Assembly: GCF_001557535.2 (NCBI RefSeq) | Contig: NZ_CP014315.1 | Coordinates: forward strand, 1,178,001 to 1,242,000 | Direction of reading: 5' to 3' | DNA length: 64,000 bases | DNA from: Burkholderia sp. PAMC 26561 | Lineage (GTDB): Bacteria; Pseudomonadota; Gammaproteobacteria; Burkholderiales; Burkholderiaceae | Shown: positions 57,188 to 64,000 of the stretch, in pieces | Layout of the letters: every line of letters begins with the position of its first letter | Numbering within the stretch: the first letter of the stretch is position 1 | Made by a program: the position numbers and the translations under genes | The notes under the pieces: generated by a model | What the model was told of the DNA's origin: nothing | Databases searched by the model: none | What the model saw: only the letters and a program-made list of their open reading frames with translations

Positions 57188-57657
57188 TCGTCCTCGCCCG
57201 TGCGGAAGATCGCCGCGACTTTTTTTGATAGCACCAGCAGGGCCGCCGTCTCAGCCAACGCACGGTCCTTGCGCAGCAGCTCGCGCTCGAGTTCCTTGAT
57301 GCGCCGCCGGTCCTGCTGGGTTTGCTGTGGGCTGGCACGCGCCTCTTCGGGCTTAGCCAATGCTTGCGTGGCGCTTTGCCGCCAGGTGGCCAGCTCCTGT
57401 GGATACACGCCGTTGGCGCGGCACCACGCGCTCTTGCCAGCCTCGTCCATCGCAGCGGTCGTCAGCACGGCATCGAATCGGGCCGCCGCTGTCCAGGCCC
57501 GCTCGCGAGCGGGCCTGGACAGCGCATCACTGCGCCAGCGCTCCAGCGTCGCCACTCCCACGCCAACCTCACGTGCAACGTCTTCCAACGCCGCGCTCTC
57601 CGGCGGCAGCAACCGCGCAACCGCTCTGTCCTTGAATGCTTGTCCGTATTTTGCCAA
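57184..57657 (-). CDS. IS3-family transposase OrfA (helix-turn-helix subunit)
   Basis: A 157-residue protein with a N-terminal HTH (ALEDVAREVGVGVATLERWR), a second HTH-like part (AWCRANGVYPQELATWRQSA) and a C-terminal leucine-zipper region (RRIKELERELLRKDRALAET). The end LSKKVAAIFRTGEDE is a group hallmark. A run of seven A followed by G falls at codons for Lys-Lys near the end, a possible programmed frameshift site. An unusual 38-bp perfect palindrome lies within the gene. Confidence 0.93.
   Translation of the reverse strand: MAKYGQAFKDRAVARLLPPESAALEDVAREVGVGVATLERWRSDALSRPARERAWTAAARFDAVLTTAAMDEAGKSAWCRANGVYPQELATWRQSATQALAKPEEARASPQQTQQDRRRIKELERELLRKDRALAETAALLVLSKKVAAIFRTGEDE
57220..57226 (-). 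other. Candidate -1 programmed frameshift site in orfA
   Basis: On the coding strand this is A7 followed by G, read TCA AAA AAA GTC in the orfA frame. OrfB is in the -1 frame relative to OrfA, and the -1 frame is open from here to the OrfB start. A-rich slippery sites of this kind are how IS3 elements make the OrfAB fusion transposase. Confidence 0.65.
57487..57524. repeat. 38-bp perfect palindrome inside orfA
   Basis: The two 19-base halves are exact complements with no spacer (centre between 57505 and 57506; the core is CCCGCTCGCGAGCGGG). It lies in the orfA coding region at the codons for about SDALSRPARERAWTAA. As RNA it would form a strong hairpin; as DNA it could extrude or be a protein site. 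Confidence 0.95.
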
Positions 57658-57699
57658 TTCGTTTTCTCATCATCGCCCCCGGTTCATCGATTCTATCGG

Positions 57700-57717
57700 G
57701 GCGACAAGTATTCTGAC
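57700..57717. repeat. Right terminal inverted repeat of the IS3-family element
   Basis: GGCGACAAGTATTCTGAC, followed at once by the second GCG of the target duplication. Confidence 0.9.
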
Positions 57718-57877
57718 GCGGGGGCGGGTCCGACTTCGTCGCTGCGGGCAGCGACATACCATGCGTTTCTGACGAACATGAATGCATTCCTTGGCTTTCA
57801 CCGGTTTCTATCCGGTCAATGTCCAAAGCTTAGGAAGTCAATATTCAAAAGAATAGAGGGTTGATTTTGCGAGTTCG

Positions 57878-57892
57878 TTTAGAATTTCTAAA
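57878..57892. promoter_or_regulatory. Possible LysR operator between the Rieske operon and its regulator
   Basis: TTTAGAA-T-TTCTAAA is a perfect 7+1+7 inverted repeat, 22 bases before the LysR start and about 100 bases before the Rieske start. It is AT-rich in a GC-rich setting and lies in the divergent promoter region, as expected for autoregulation and control of the operon. Confidence 0.5.
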
Positions 57893-57914
57893 ATGACACA
57901 GCCGGAGAACTCTG

Positions 57915-58844
57915 ATGGATACGTTGCCGCCTCTGCGCGCACTGCAAGTGTTCGATACGCTGGGGCGTTGCCAGGGCGTGATCGAAACCGCTCGACGACT
58001 GGGTGTTTCTCCGGGCGCAGTCAGCCAGCAGATCAAGCAATTGGAGGACTCGGTCGGCATGCGTTTGCTGGCGAAAGAAGGCAAGCGGTTGAGATTGACC
58101 GAAGCCGGGCGAATTTATCACGCCAGTTGCGCGCAGGCGTTCGAAAGTCTGCGGCTGGCGCGTGCGGAACTGGAGCGGGGCAAACTGAAGCGTAGCCTGA
58201 GCATCAGCGCGTTGCCGTCGGTCTTGTCGAAGTGGCTTGCGCCACGCATCTATTCCTGGCAGCGGGAGCATCCCGAGATCGACATCTTTCTCGATGGCAC
58301 ACATTCTGAACCGTCGCCCGATGGCCATCACATCGATTTCCGCATTACCTATGGCGAAAGCCTCGATCAATCCGGAACGCGCGCTGAACTGTTCCGCGAC
58401 AAGGTCGTGCCTGCGTGCAGTCCCACTTTGATTGACGGGAAGGTGCTGGCTCACCCTGGCGACATACTCAATCATCCGTTGTTGTCGATTGACTGGCTGC
58501 CCAAATTTTCGTCGCCACCGTCATGGCGGGACTGGTGTGCGGTAAATGACGTGGACGACGATGGCGCTCGCGCCACCCGGCTGGTCTTTTCACTGTCGAG
58601 CCTGGCAATACAAGCGGCCATTGATGGCGAAGGGTTCGTACTCGCGCAGACGTCCATGATTGCCGCCGATGTTGCGGCTGGCCGGCTTGTCGTTCCCTTT
58701 CCCTCCGGTGTGGCGCTTTTGTCGCCGTACTTCGTCACGTGGCAGGCTAGTGCGTTCGATCACTCGCACTGCCGTGCGTTTCATCGATGGATTCTGACGC
58801 AGGGAAGGGAGCAACAGTCGGTCAACGACACGCTTGCCGGTTAA
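57915..58844 (+). CDS. LysR-family regulator of the Rieske operon, GcvA-like
   Basis: A 309-residue regulator. It begins DTLPPLRALQVFDTLGRCQG, followed by the HTH core IETARRLGVSPGAVSQQIKQ and LLAKEGKRLRLTEAGRIYHA. The binding domain has SISALPSVLSKWLAPRIYSW and GEGFVLAQTSMIAADVAAGR. The ribosome site GGAG is 8 bases before the ATG. It is divergent from the Rieske oxygenase gene and is the likely regulator of that operon; its own gene is intact although its target is split by the IS. Confidence 0.93.
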   Translation: MDTLPPLRALQVFDTLGRCQGVIETARRLGVSPGAVSQQIKQLEDSVGMRLLAKEGKRLRLTEAGRIYHASCAQAFESLRLARAELERGKLKRSLSISALPSVLSKWLAPRIYSWQREHPEIDIFLDGTHSEPSPDGHHIDFRITYGESLDQSGTRAELFRDKVVPACSPTLIDGKVLAHPGDILNHPLLSIDWLPKFSSPPSWRDWCAVNDVDDDGARATRLVFSLSSLAIQAAIDGEGFVLAQTSMIAADVAAGRLVVPFPSGVALLSPYFVTWQASAFDHSHCRAFHRWILTQGREQQSVNDTLAG

Positions 58845-58997
58845 ACGGTTCGCACGTCAGGCCGCTCATGTGGGTGGGTTGAACACGTTCTGGGAAATCC
58901 AAACCTGTGTCTCCGGAAACGACGACGCGTCGAGTTCTAAAATGCGATTTTACATAAGATAAATTATCCACTTTTTCGCATGTAGCAGCTAAGTTGT

Positions 58998-59262
58998 AAT
59001 GTCCGCTTCTAGCCAGATTCAAATGTCCGCTTCTCGGCGGCTTAAGCTTAGCCGGCGTCGATTCCCACGGCGCCGGAGGCTACGATGGCGGCGACGGACA
59101 GAATCACCATGACGATGCGCGAGTTGGACCGGTTTAAAGTGATTCAGTCGGTGGTCGACGGGCAGCTCAAGCCGTGGCGAGCCGCCGAGCGATTATTGTT
59201 GACGACGCGCCAAGTTCGACGCTTGGCGGCACGTCTGCGCGAACAAGGACCGCCGGGGTTGA
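58998..59262 (+). mobile_element. ISNCY-type insertion sequence remnant (left end and start of transposase)
   Basis: AATGTCCGCTTCT occurs twice (58998-59010 and 59022-59034), as at the ends of ISNCY-type elements. The start of the transposase follows at 59085. The similarity stops at about 59262 and neither the catalytic domain nor the right end is found. Confidence 0.7.
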
Positions 59263-59375
59263 ACTTGAACGGCGTCGTTCCTGATAACGCACGGTTGGAC
59301 GCGCAAAACCTGCCGAAAATCCGCATGCCGAACCGAAACGGCTTCGTGTCGAATCTGCAGCCCACAGTACGTTGA
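59085..59375 (+). pseudogene. ISNCY-family transposase, N-terminal fragment
   Basis: The first 58 or so residues (ITMTMRELDRFKVIQSVVDG, LKPWRAAERLLLTTRQVRRL, AARLREQGPPGL) are the HTH domain of an ISNCY transposase. After them the frame reads unrelated residues for about 38 codons to a stop. The integrase domain of roughly 350 residues is missing. It cannot be an active enzyme. Confidence 0.8.
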
Positions 59376-59843
59376 ATGCCCTTGCCTGCTCGCGCTGACG
59401 ATCCACGTTGCTAAGCGTTTGGATTCGCGACCGGCCGTTTTTAGTATTGTTCTGCAGCCGACTGCGTGCACCGGCACTTCGCGTGTCTTTAAATCGCCTG
59501 GCTTCAGCTAAGGTGTAGGCGCTCAGCGGGGTCGTCGCTTCTGAATATCATGAGCGTTACTGTGGACACTGCGAGCGCGAATGACGGCCGTCAACGTCGG
59601 AGCCGCGCGATATAAACCATCGCACTTGCTCGCTCCTTCAGTTCCAGGGTATCGAAGGACTGAAAGACCGGCTGCGCGGTAGTCGAGCGATGCTTGGTTG
59701 AAGCAGGTAACAAAGTACTTCCAAATTCCAATGTACGGAAGCATACGGTAATCCTGTCGGAAGCTTAATAAGATATTGAAAGTGCACCGTGCGACCCCAG
59801 TTGCTGCGCGGCGGACGCCCGCGACCATTACCGAATACAACCG
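59263..59843. other. Gene-poor junction after the IS remnant
   Basis: About 580 bases with no recognised gene apart from the meaningless tail of the transposase frame. Frames on both strands lack motifs. It marks the border between the Rieske region and the polysaccharide-like genes, and the promoter of the gene at 59844 must lie near its end. Confidence 0.5.
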
Positions 59844-61238
59844 GTGCCTATGGCCGCCGTTTTTCATCCCTTAAAACTAGCATTGGTGATAATAAAAATG
59901 TGGATGCGGAGATATTCAGTAAAGGGCCCGGACTTTACCGGGGTCGTGAGCATGGGCTTGGTTCTTAACTTATTCCTGATGCGTCCAACGGCGCTTGGTG
60001 AAACATATACGTCTCTGGGCATGGTATTGGCCGTTCCGCTCGTGTACCTTCATATATGGCACAACACAAAACGAACTCGTTATTCGAATGCCGTGATTCG
60101 GTGGGACATTGCCTCGCTGCTGAGCTTGCTATGTGTGTATTGGCTGTATATTTGCCCCATCTCGATAGTCTTCGAAATGTCGCAACTCGACTGGGTATTA
60201 AAAGAGTTCGTCACCACTCTCATGATCGCGCTTGTCTATGGCATGTTCCTCATCGATGTGGAAGCCAACCGCAGATTTTTTAGGACTTTGTGTACGGTTA
60301 TTTCTGTGCTCGGTCTATCCAGCGTCATTACCGTCGTACTGGCGGCAATACTCGGGAGCAAGGATGCGTTGTTTCTTTTCTCGTTGAACGTGAAAGGATA
60401 TACCGAGATCACTCTGCACCAGGAGACATCGACAGGTGCTATCTATTTTCCCTTTTCAATGCTCTACGGTGATTACGTATCAGGAACCGTCAAGCTCGAC
60501 CGTTATTGTGCCTTCTTCCGCGAAGCGGGCATCTATCAGGCAGTTGCATGTTTTTGCCTTGCATATGAAGCGTTCACGCGACGATCCAGACTTGTGATGT
60601 TTGGACTTGTTGGCGGGACGATTTGTGCGTTTTCGTCTCTAGGAATCGCTCTGCTTGCAATGAGCATTGGAACCATCTTTTTATTCTCGGGTTCGCGAGT
60701 CGCGTCATGGCGTGTAGTAATCACGGCGGTCATGATTGGGCTAGTGTATCCGGTGTCGATGTACACGCCTTATATCGGACTGGAAGACAAGGCACTTACG
60801 CACGGCGCCTCACTCTCAGACCGCTCGAGTTCAATCGAGCGGGGTCTCCGGGATGTGCGGCGCAATCCACTTGGCAATGGCCTTTATTCGAGCCTTGGCA
60901 AGAACGATGGGATCTGCCTGCTCGCGGAGCTGGGAATGATCGGACTGTTTGGTTTCGCGTGCAAGGTCCTGCTACTCTCCGGATTGAGACTAGGCCCTGG
61001 TCTGAGCTGGAAGAAAGTCGCGACTTGCGCGCCGTTGTTGATCACGGCGCTGGTATCGCAGCCGATCGAAGGAGCGCCCGTCATGCTTGTGATAGGCATG
61101 GCATTTGTTCCACGCGTCGTCAATCGAAAAAGTAGCGTAGTGCATCGCCTGGTGAAGCCGGGTATGTCCGCGGCGTTTGCAGCTAAGCAAACGTCATTGG
61201 AACTGCCCTTGCCGAAGTCGCCAATGGTCAATCAGTGA
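59844..61238 (+). CDS. Polytopic membrane protein, Wzy/O-antigen-ligase-like
   Basis: About 464 residues and 10 or more hydrophobic segments, among them FTGVVSMGLVLNLFLMRPTA, WDIASLLSLLCVYWLYICPI and LIALVYGMFLIDVEA-like parts. A large periplasmic loop in the middle (GYTEITLHQETSTGAIYFPF) and the polar segment SSSIERGLRDVRRNPLGNGL fit the ligase/polymerase fold, whose late loop usually has R-x3-G-N-P-x-G-x-G. It probably polymerises or ligates a surface polysaccharide. Start GTG 59844, ATG 59850 or a later ATG at 59898 are all possible. The gene looks less GC-rich than its neighbours, which may mean horizontal gain. Confidence 0.75.
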   Translation: MPMAAVFHPLKLALVIIKMWMRRYSVKGPDFTGVVSMGLVLNLFLMRPTALGETYTSLGMVLAVPLVYLHIWHNTKRTRYSNAVIRWDIASLLSLLCVYWLYICPISIVFEMSQLDWVLKEFVTTLMIALVYGMFLIDVEANRRFFRTLCTVISVLGLSSVITVVLAAILGSKDALFLFSLNVKGYTEITLHQETSTGAIYFPFSMLYGDYVSGTVKLDRYCAFFREAGIYQAVACFCLAYEAFTRRSRLVMFGLVGGTICAFSSLGIALLAMSIGTIFLFSGSRVASWRVVITAVMIGLVYPVSMYTPYIGLEDKALTHGASLSDRSSSIERGLRDVRRNPLGNGLYSSLGKNDGICLLAELGMIGLFGFACKVLLLSGLRLGPGLSWKKVATCAPLLITALVSQPIEGAPVMLVIGMAFVPRVVNRKSSVVHRLVKPGMSAAFAAKQTSLELPLPKSPMVNQ

Positions 61239-61247
61239 TCGCTCTAT

Positions 61248-62519
61248 TTATTTGACGACGTTCTGCCCGACTGCGCTGCGCTTTGACAGGCGCAGCGGCG
61301 TTGGGCAATCAATAATCGTATTTCCGGAAACCGAGCTTTCCGCTACTGCGTTGATGCCTTGCGCGAACCCCGAGACGTAGTTGCCGGTAATGATCGTGTC
61401 GGAGGTACCGGGGTCAGGCAGCAGGATGCCAGTGTTACCGCCGCGAGTCGTGGATCCTTGCACATGATTATCGGCAATGACCGCGCGGGTGACCGCCCGC
61501 GCGTCGTGACTGACGCTCGGATCCACGCCGAATTGAATCCCATTGTTCGCCCCAAGCGCGGTCACCACGTTTCCGGTGATGGTAATCGCCCCGCTCGCGT
61601 CTTCGACATGAAGCGTACCGTTCGCGCTCGCGCTGTTCGAAGCGACCGTGTTGCCGCGAATGACGAGATCGGTCACGTGCGCTACATTGAGCGGCAGATC
61701 GAGCTGCAGCTTGCCAGGCGTGATCGTATTTCCTTCAACGACAACGTTGGAGCACATGATATGAGGCGTGTTGACGCCGATGCTCGCGTCCACACAGCTA
61801 TTGCCGCTGATGTGCAGATGCCGGGATGGTTTGCCCAGCGGGTTCTCCCTGACCCGCCTTTCCATGCCGTCTTGATTGTTGATTTGAACTCCATATGAGC
61901 ACTTTTCAAACACATTGTCTTGTACATACAGACCGTTGAGCCCGGTGCCGAGGAACCACGGGCCAAAGATGTTTGACTGGGACTTCGACGCTTCCGTTGT
62001 ACGCGAGAAGACACGGTTTCGAAAAAAACGCTGGTTGGAAGCGTCGTTGACCGCGTTGAGCACACCCTGCATCGTGTCCTTGCCGATGTTGGAAAGATCA
62101 AAGACCAGCTCCGTGACAAACGTATCGGATCCACCCCATTCAAAGGCGCAACTTGCTTTTGCACTGTCGACTTTACAAGTCAGGGTCGCCCCTTCACCGA
62201 CAGTCGTGACATCGCGAGCGTAGATGCTTCCCTTGACAAGATAAGTGCGTCCACGCAAGAACACGGTGCGAATCGAAGTGCCCCGGACGTGCGCATACAT
62301 TGCATTCAACGCGGCGGTGTCATCGGATACGCCGTCTCCTTTCGCGCCGAAACTCATCGGCGTGACAATGGAAGCGTTTCGCATGGCGACTTCGTGGGAA
62401 AACGTTCCGGTTTGCGGCGTTAGTGTTGCCGCATGCGCGATGTGCCGGGTCGCGAGGAACATGCCGCTCAGCACGGCGTTGGTACAAAAAAGGCGGCGTG
62501 GGTTTTGTGGACGCTTCAT
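61248..62519 (-). CDS. Secreted right-handed beta-helix protein (pectate-lyase-3-like)
   Basis: A 423-residue exported protein. The signal region is RRLFCTNAVLSGMFLATRHI then AHAA. PMSFGAKGDGVSDDTAALNA is the start of the pectate-lyase-superfamily (GH28/GH55-like) beta helix. It is followed by many turns of the kind V-V-x-G-N-T-I (NVVVEGNTITPGKLQLDLPL, DLVIRGNTVASNSA, ITITGNVVTAL, AVIADNHVQGST, TIITGNYVSGF). No lyase residues could be fixed. It converges on the Wzy-like gene with 9 bases between the stops. It may trim or hold an exopolysaccharide in the periplasm or at the surface. Confidence 0.82.
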   Translation of the reverse strand: MKRPQNPRRLFCTNAVLSGMFLATRHIAHAATLTPQTGTFSHEVAMRNASIVTPMSFGAKGDGVSDDTAALNAMYAHVRGTSIRTVFLRGRTYLVKGSIYARDVTTVGEGATLTCKVDSAKASCAFEWGGSDTFVTELVFDLSNIGKDTMQGVLNAVNDASNQRFFRNRVFSRTTEASKSQSNIFGPWFLGTGLNGLYVQDNVFEKCSYGVQINNQDGMERRVRENPLGKPSRHLHISGNSCVDASIGVNTPHIMCSNVVVEGNTITPGKLQLDLPLNVAHVTDLVIRGNTVASNSASANGTLHVEDASGAITITGNVVTALGANNGIQFGVDPSVSHDARAVTRAVIADNHVQGSTTRGGNTGILLPDPGTSDTIITGNYVSGFAQGINAVAESSVSGNTIIDCPTPLRLSKRSAVGQNVVK

Positions 62520-62882
62520 TGAGAGACATTGACAAGACAGGACGTTCGCGGGCAGTCGATTATGCGATGAATATGCAGCCCATTGTAGTTAATCCTCCCA
62601 CAATCTCTACTCTTCAAAGCGCTCAAATTTGCCTTACATCGACAAGTCGTCAACCAAAGTTGTTGCTCTCTGTCCACTTGCAACTAGAGTTGAAACCTGA
62701 CGATCGCGAATTTTCAGCATAATCACCGTATCGTTAGCCGCACGTTCAATCCAAGCGGCGCGCGGCGCATCCAGCATGATTGTGTTAGCGGTATGGAGCA
62801 CCATCGAGAGCCTCAAGCCTTTTATGGTGAGTAGGCGCGCAGTGTCATGCGGGCCAGCATCCATGCTGTGAATGGGATTTGC
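62520..62882. other. AT-richer gap between the beta-helix gene and a LysR gene
   Basis: About 360 bases. The part near 62570-62720 is AT-rich and probably has the promoter of the beta-helix gene. A minus-strand frame at 62634-62864 has no ribosome site or known motif. Nothing else was recognised. Confidence 0.4.
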
Positions 62883-63791
62883 TCAATGATGAGTGACGCG
62901 CCTGCCCGGCCGCGCGGCAATCTCGCGTGCGAGTTCCACGAACGCGCTCAACACCGCAGGCGGCGATGGATTCGTCCATGCGAGTTGCAATTCGCTCACC
63001 GCCTGGCGTTCGCGAAGCGGCCGGTACACCACGTTATCCATGTGCACGTGCTGCACCGAGGCAGGCACCAGCGCAATGCCGAAACCCGAGCTGACAAGTC
63101 CGAGCGATGCGTAGATCTGCCCCATTTCGAATAACGGCGATGGCGAAAAGCCGCCCAGCGCGCAGAGCTGATTGATGATTGCGTGATAGTCAGGCGCGAC
63201 ATCCTTGCGATAGTTGATCACGCGCATGTTCGCGCAATCGACGATCGAAATGGTGCGTTTAGTGGCAAGCGGATTATCTTTCGCCAACGCAACGACGAAC
63301 GGCTCACGCAGGATCATCGTGGATCTTAGTTCCGTGTCGGGCGGCACGGCGCGCACGAACGCGACATCGACTTCACCGCGCGCAAGCGCGTTGAACTGCT
63401 CGGCAGCCGTGAACCAGCGCAACTCAATGGATACATCGGGAAAGCGCTGCTGGAACTCGCGAATGAGCGCAGGCAACAGCGTGTACGCGATGTGTTCGAA
63501 GAAGCCGACCGCAAGCCGCCCAATCTCGCCGCGCGCCGCGCGTTGTGAGTCGATGACGGCAGCATCTGCCGATGCCAGGATGCGCTGCGCGCGGTCCGCA
63601 AACACCATCCCCGCCGACGACAATGTCACACGCTTGCCCCGCCGGTCGAATAGTTCCACGCCAAGTTCATTCTCGAGTTCGCGAATCTGCCGGCTCAGCG
63701 GCGGCTGCGCCATGTGCAGATGCTCGGCGGCTTTGGTGAAGTTCAGGGTTTGCGCGACGGCCAGGAAATAGCGCAGATGACGAAGTTCCAT
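62883..63791 (-). CDS. LysR-family regulator
   Basis: A 302-residue regulator. It begins MELRHLRYFLAVAQTLNFTK, then the HTH core AAEHLHMAQPPLSRQIRELE and LFDRRGKRVTLSSAGMVFAD, the BenM/CatM-like group of LysR. The binding domain has RLAVGFFEHIAYTLLPALIR and GLVSSGFGIALVPASVQHVH. It is divergent from the PhyH-like gene at 63896, with 104 bases between, and probably regulates it. Confidence 0.94.
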   Translation of the reverse strand: MELRHLRYFLAVAQTLNFTKAAEHLHMAQPPLSRQIRELENELGVELFDRRGKRVTLSSAGMVFADRAQRILASADAAVIDSQRAARGEIGRLAVGFFEHIAYTLLPALIREFQQRFPDVSIELRWFTAAEQFNALARGEVDVAFVRAVPPDTELRSTMILREPFVVALAKDNPLATKRTISIVDCANMRVINYRKDVAPDYHAIINQLCALGGFSPSPLFEMGQIYASLGLVSSGFGIALVPASVQHVHMDNVVYRPLRERQAVSELQLAWTNPSPPAVLSAFVELAREIAARPGRRVTHH

Positions 63792-63795
63792 GTCA

Positions 63796-63808
63796 TACCT
63801 TTAAGGTA
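63796..63808. promoter_or_regulatory. Possible LysR operator
   Basis: TACCTT-T-AAGGTA is a perfect 6+1+6 inverted repeat, 4 bases before the LysR start and in the divergent region toward the PhyH-like gene. It could be the autoregulatory site. Confidence 0.35.
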
Positions 63809-63895
63809 CTGAAAGCGAACTAATTATATCTTTTACAACACTCCCCGATGCCGCTACGATCCGGCTTGAAAGAGATCAACCAGGAGAGATTCATC

Positions 63896-64000
63896 ATGAA
63901 GCTCGGTGATGTACAACTGACCGCGTATGCGCGCGACGGGTTTGTCGTGCTGCCGTCATTGCTGTCCAATGTTGAAGTTCAGGAGATGAAGCGCGAGCTG
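63896..64000 (+). CDS. Phytanoyl-CoA dioxygenase (PhyH) family protein, start only
   Basis: The first 35 codons read MKLGDVQLTAYARDGFVVLP then SLLSNVEVQEMKREL, the usual start of PhyH-type Fe(II)/2-oxoglutarate oxygenases (Y-x-x-D-G-F-V-V-L, then L-x-x-x-E-V). The ribosome site AGGAGAG is 8 bases upstream. The rest lies beyond the window, so the metal site cannot be checked. It is divergent from the LysR gene. Confidence 0.75.
   Translation, partial: MKLGDVQLTAYARDGFVVLPSLLSNVEVQEMKREL

Larger units (their letters stand above)
56073..57717 (-). mobile_element. IS3-family insertion sequence, intact, 1645 bp
   Basis: It has two overlapping transposase genes (orfA, orfB), 18-bp imperfect terminal inverted repeats (15 of 18 match) and a 3-bp target duplication (GCG at 56070-56072 and 57718-57720). 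It lies in the Rieske gene in the same transcriptional direction as that gene. Its complete genes, the clean duplication and the restored frame without it point to a recent insertion. The exact outer base of the left end is uncertain by one base. Confidence 0.93.
55067..57779 (-). pseudogene. Rieske oxygenase, VanA-like, split by an insertion sequence at codon 21
   Basis: The gene starts at 57779 with MFVRNAWYVAARSDEVGPAP (ribosome site AAGGAA upstream), is broken at 57718 by the IS, and goes on at 56072 with APPGLHATRLLGEAVVLYRQ. Without the IS and one 3-bp duplication the frame is continuous, giving 354 residues. The Rieske ligands are Cys52 and His54 (ACPHRKLPLS), Cys71 and His74 (ECGYHGLTFDG). 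The mononuclear iron site is DNLLDPSHVAWVHPS with His163 and His168. It is of the VanA / aromatic or N-methyl demethylase kind. No ATG gives a useful 3' product except one at 56026 that lacks the N-terminal strand of the Rieske domain. The insertion also cuts the other three operon genes off from the promoter, unless the IS supplies one. Confidence 0.95.

Noticed and set aside
58936..58945. A second TTCTAAAATG like the one in the operator of the Rieske operon
   Set aside because: It is only a half site, lies after the regulator gene and has no partner arm or nearby promoter.
59193..59477. Minus-strand frame after the ISNCY remnant as a possible second transposase fragment
   Set aside because: Some phrases look transposase-like, but no HTH or DDE residues can be placed.
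62634..62864. A 76-codon minus-strand frame upstream of the beta-helix gene
   Set aside because: No ribosome site, no similarity to a known family, and it occupies likely promoter DNA.

Overview
The window looks like a chromosomal or chromid segment of a member of the Burkholderiaceae, most like Paraburkholderia or Caballeronia. The evidence is high GC throughout, dense short-gap operons, many LysR regulators, a DUF4148 secreted protein, a KatG of the Burkholderia type and a rich set of amine and amino-acid catabolic genes. No rRNA, tRNA or CRISPR array was recognised. Calls rest on translated motifs and gene context only; no database search was run.

Layout. 0-9.7 kb: the end of an aldo/keto reductase, an esterase-like phytase lipoprotein, a VOC protein with a damaged start, an isochorismatase-fold protein without its usual cysteine, an HxlR regulator remnant, a YheS-like ABC-F ATPase and katG. 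9.7-16.7 kb (minus strand): GNAT, GhrA-like reductase, class III aminotransferase, Lrp/AsnC regulator, succinate-semialdehyde-type dehydrogenase, AstE-like desuccinylase/aspartoacylase and cupin. 16.9-29.4 kb (plus strand): an aldehyde dehydrogenase, a HAD protein and a PuuB-like FAD oxidase, then a peptide/opine-type ABC importer, a three-subunit HcnABC/opine-oxidase-like dehydrogenase and a co-transcribed AraC-type HTH protein, many of them joined by 1-16 nt overlaps. 29.4-39.6 kb: a second module with a LysR regulator, a spermidine/putrescine-type ABC importer (ATPase with a one-base frameshift), a second HAD plus PuuB-like oxidase pair, another aldehyde dehydrogenase, a GMC oxidoreductase and a solute-binding protein. 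Together, 9.7-39.6 kb reads as a catabolic island for amines, opines or N-substituted amino acids: uptake, oxidation of the C-N bond, aldehyde oxidation, transamination and entry into succinate.

39.9-52.2 kb: type 2 argC with a divergent LysR, an SDR, another LysR, a short orphan TpsA-like exoprotein, a LysR remnant cut off beside an 80-bp inverted-repeat element, an isoaspartate-methyltransferase-like protein, a cupin and LysR pair, a capsular-type glycosyltransferase, a DUF4148 protein with a strong terminator, and a J-domain membrane protein. 52.2-58.8 kb: a four-gene catabolic operon (Rieske oxygenase, DUF2817/M14-like hydrolase, amino-acid-binding protein, phytanoyl-CoA-dioxygenase-like oxygenase) with a divergent LysR. 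Its first gene is split at codon 21 by an intact IS3-family element. The target duplication is still visible, and removing the element restores the frame exactly.

58.8-64 kb: an ISNCY transposase remnant, a Wzy/O-antigen-ligase-like membrane protein convergent with a secreted beta-helix protein (an exopolysaccharide-like pair that looks less GC-rich), and a LysR divergent from a second phytanoyl-CoA-dioxygenase-like gene that runs off the window.
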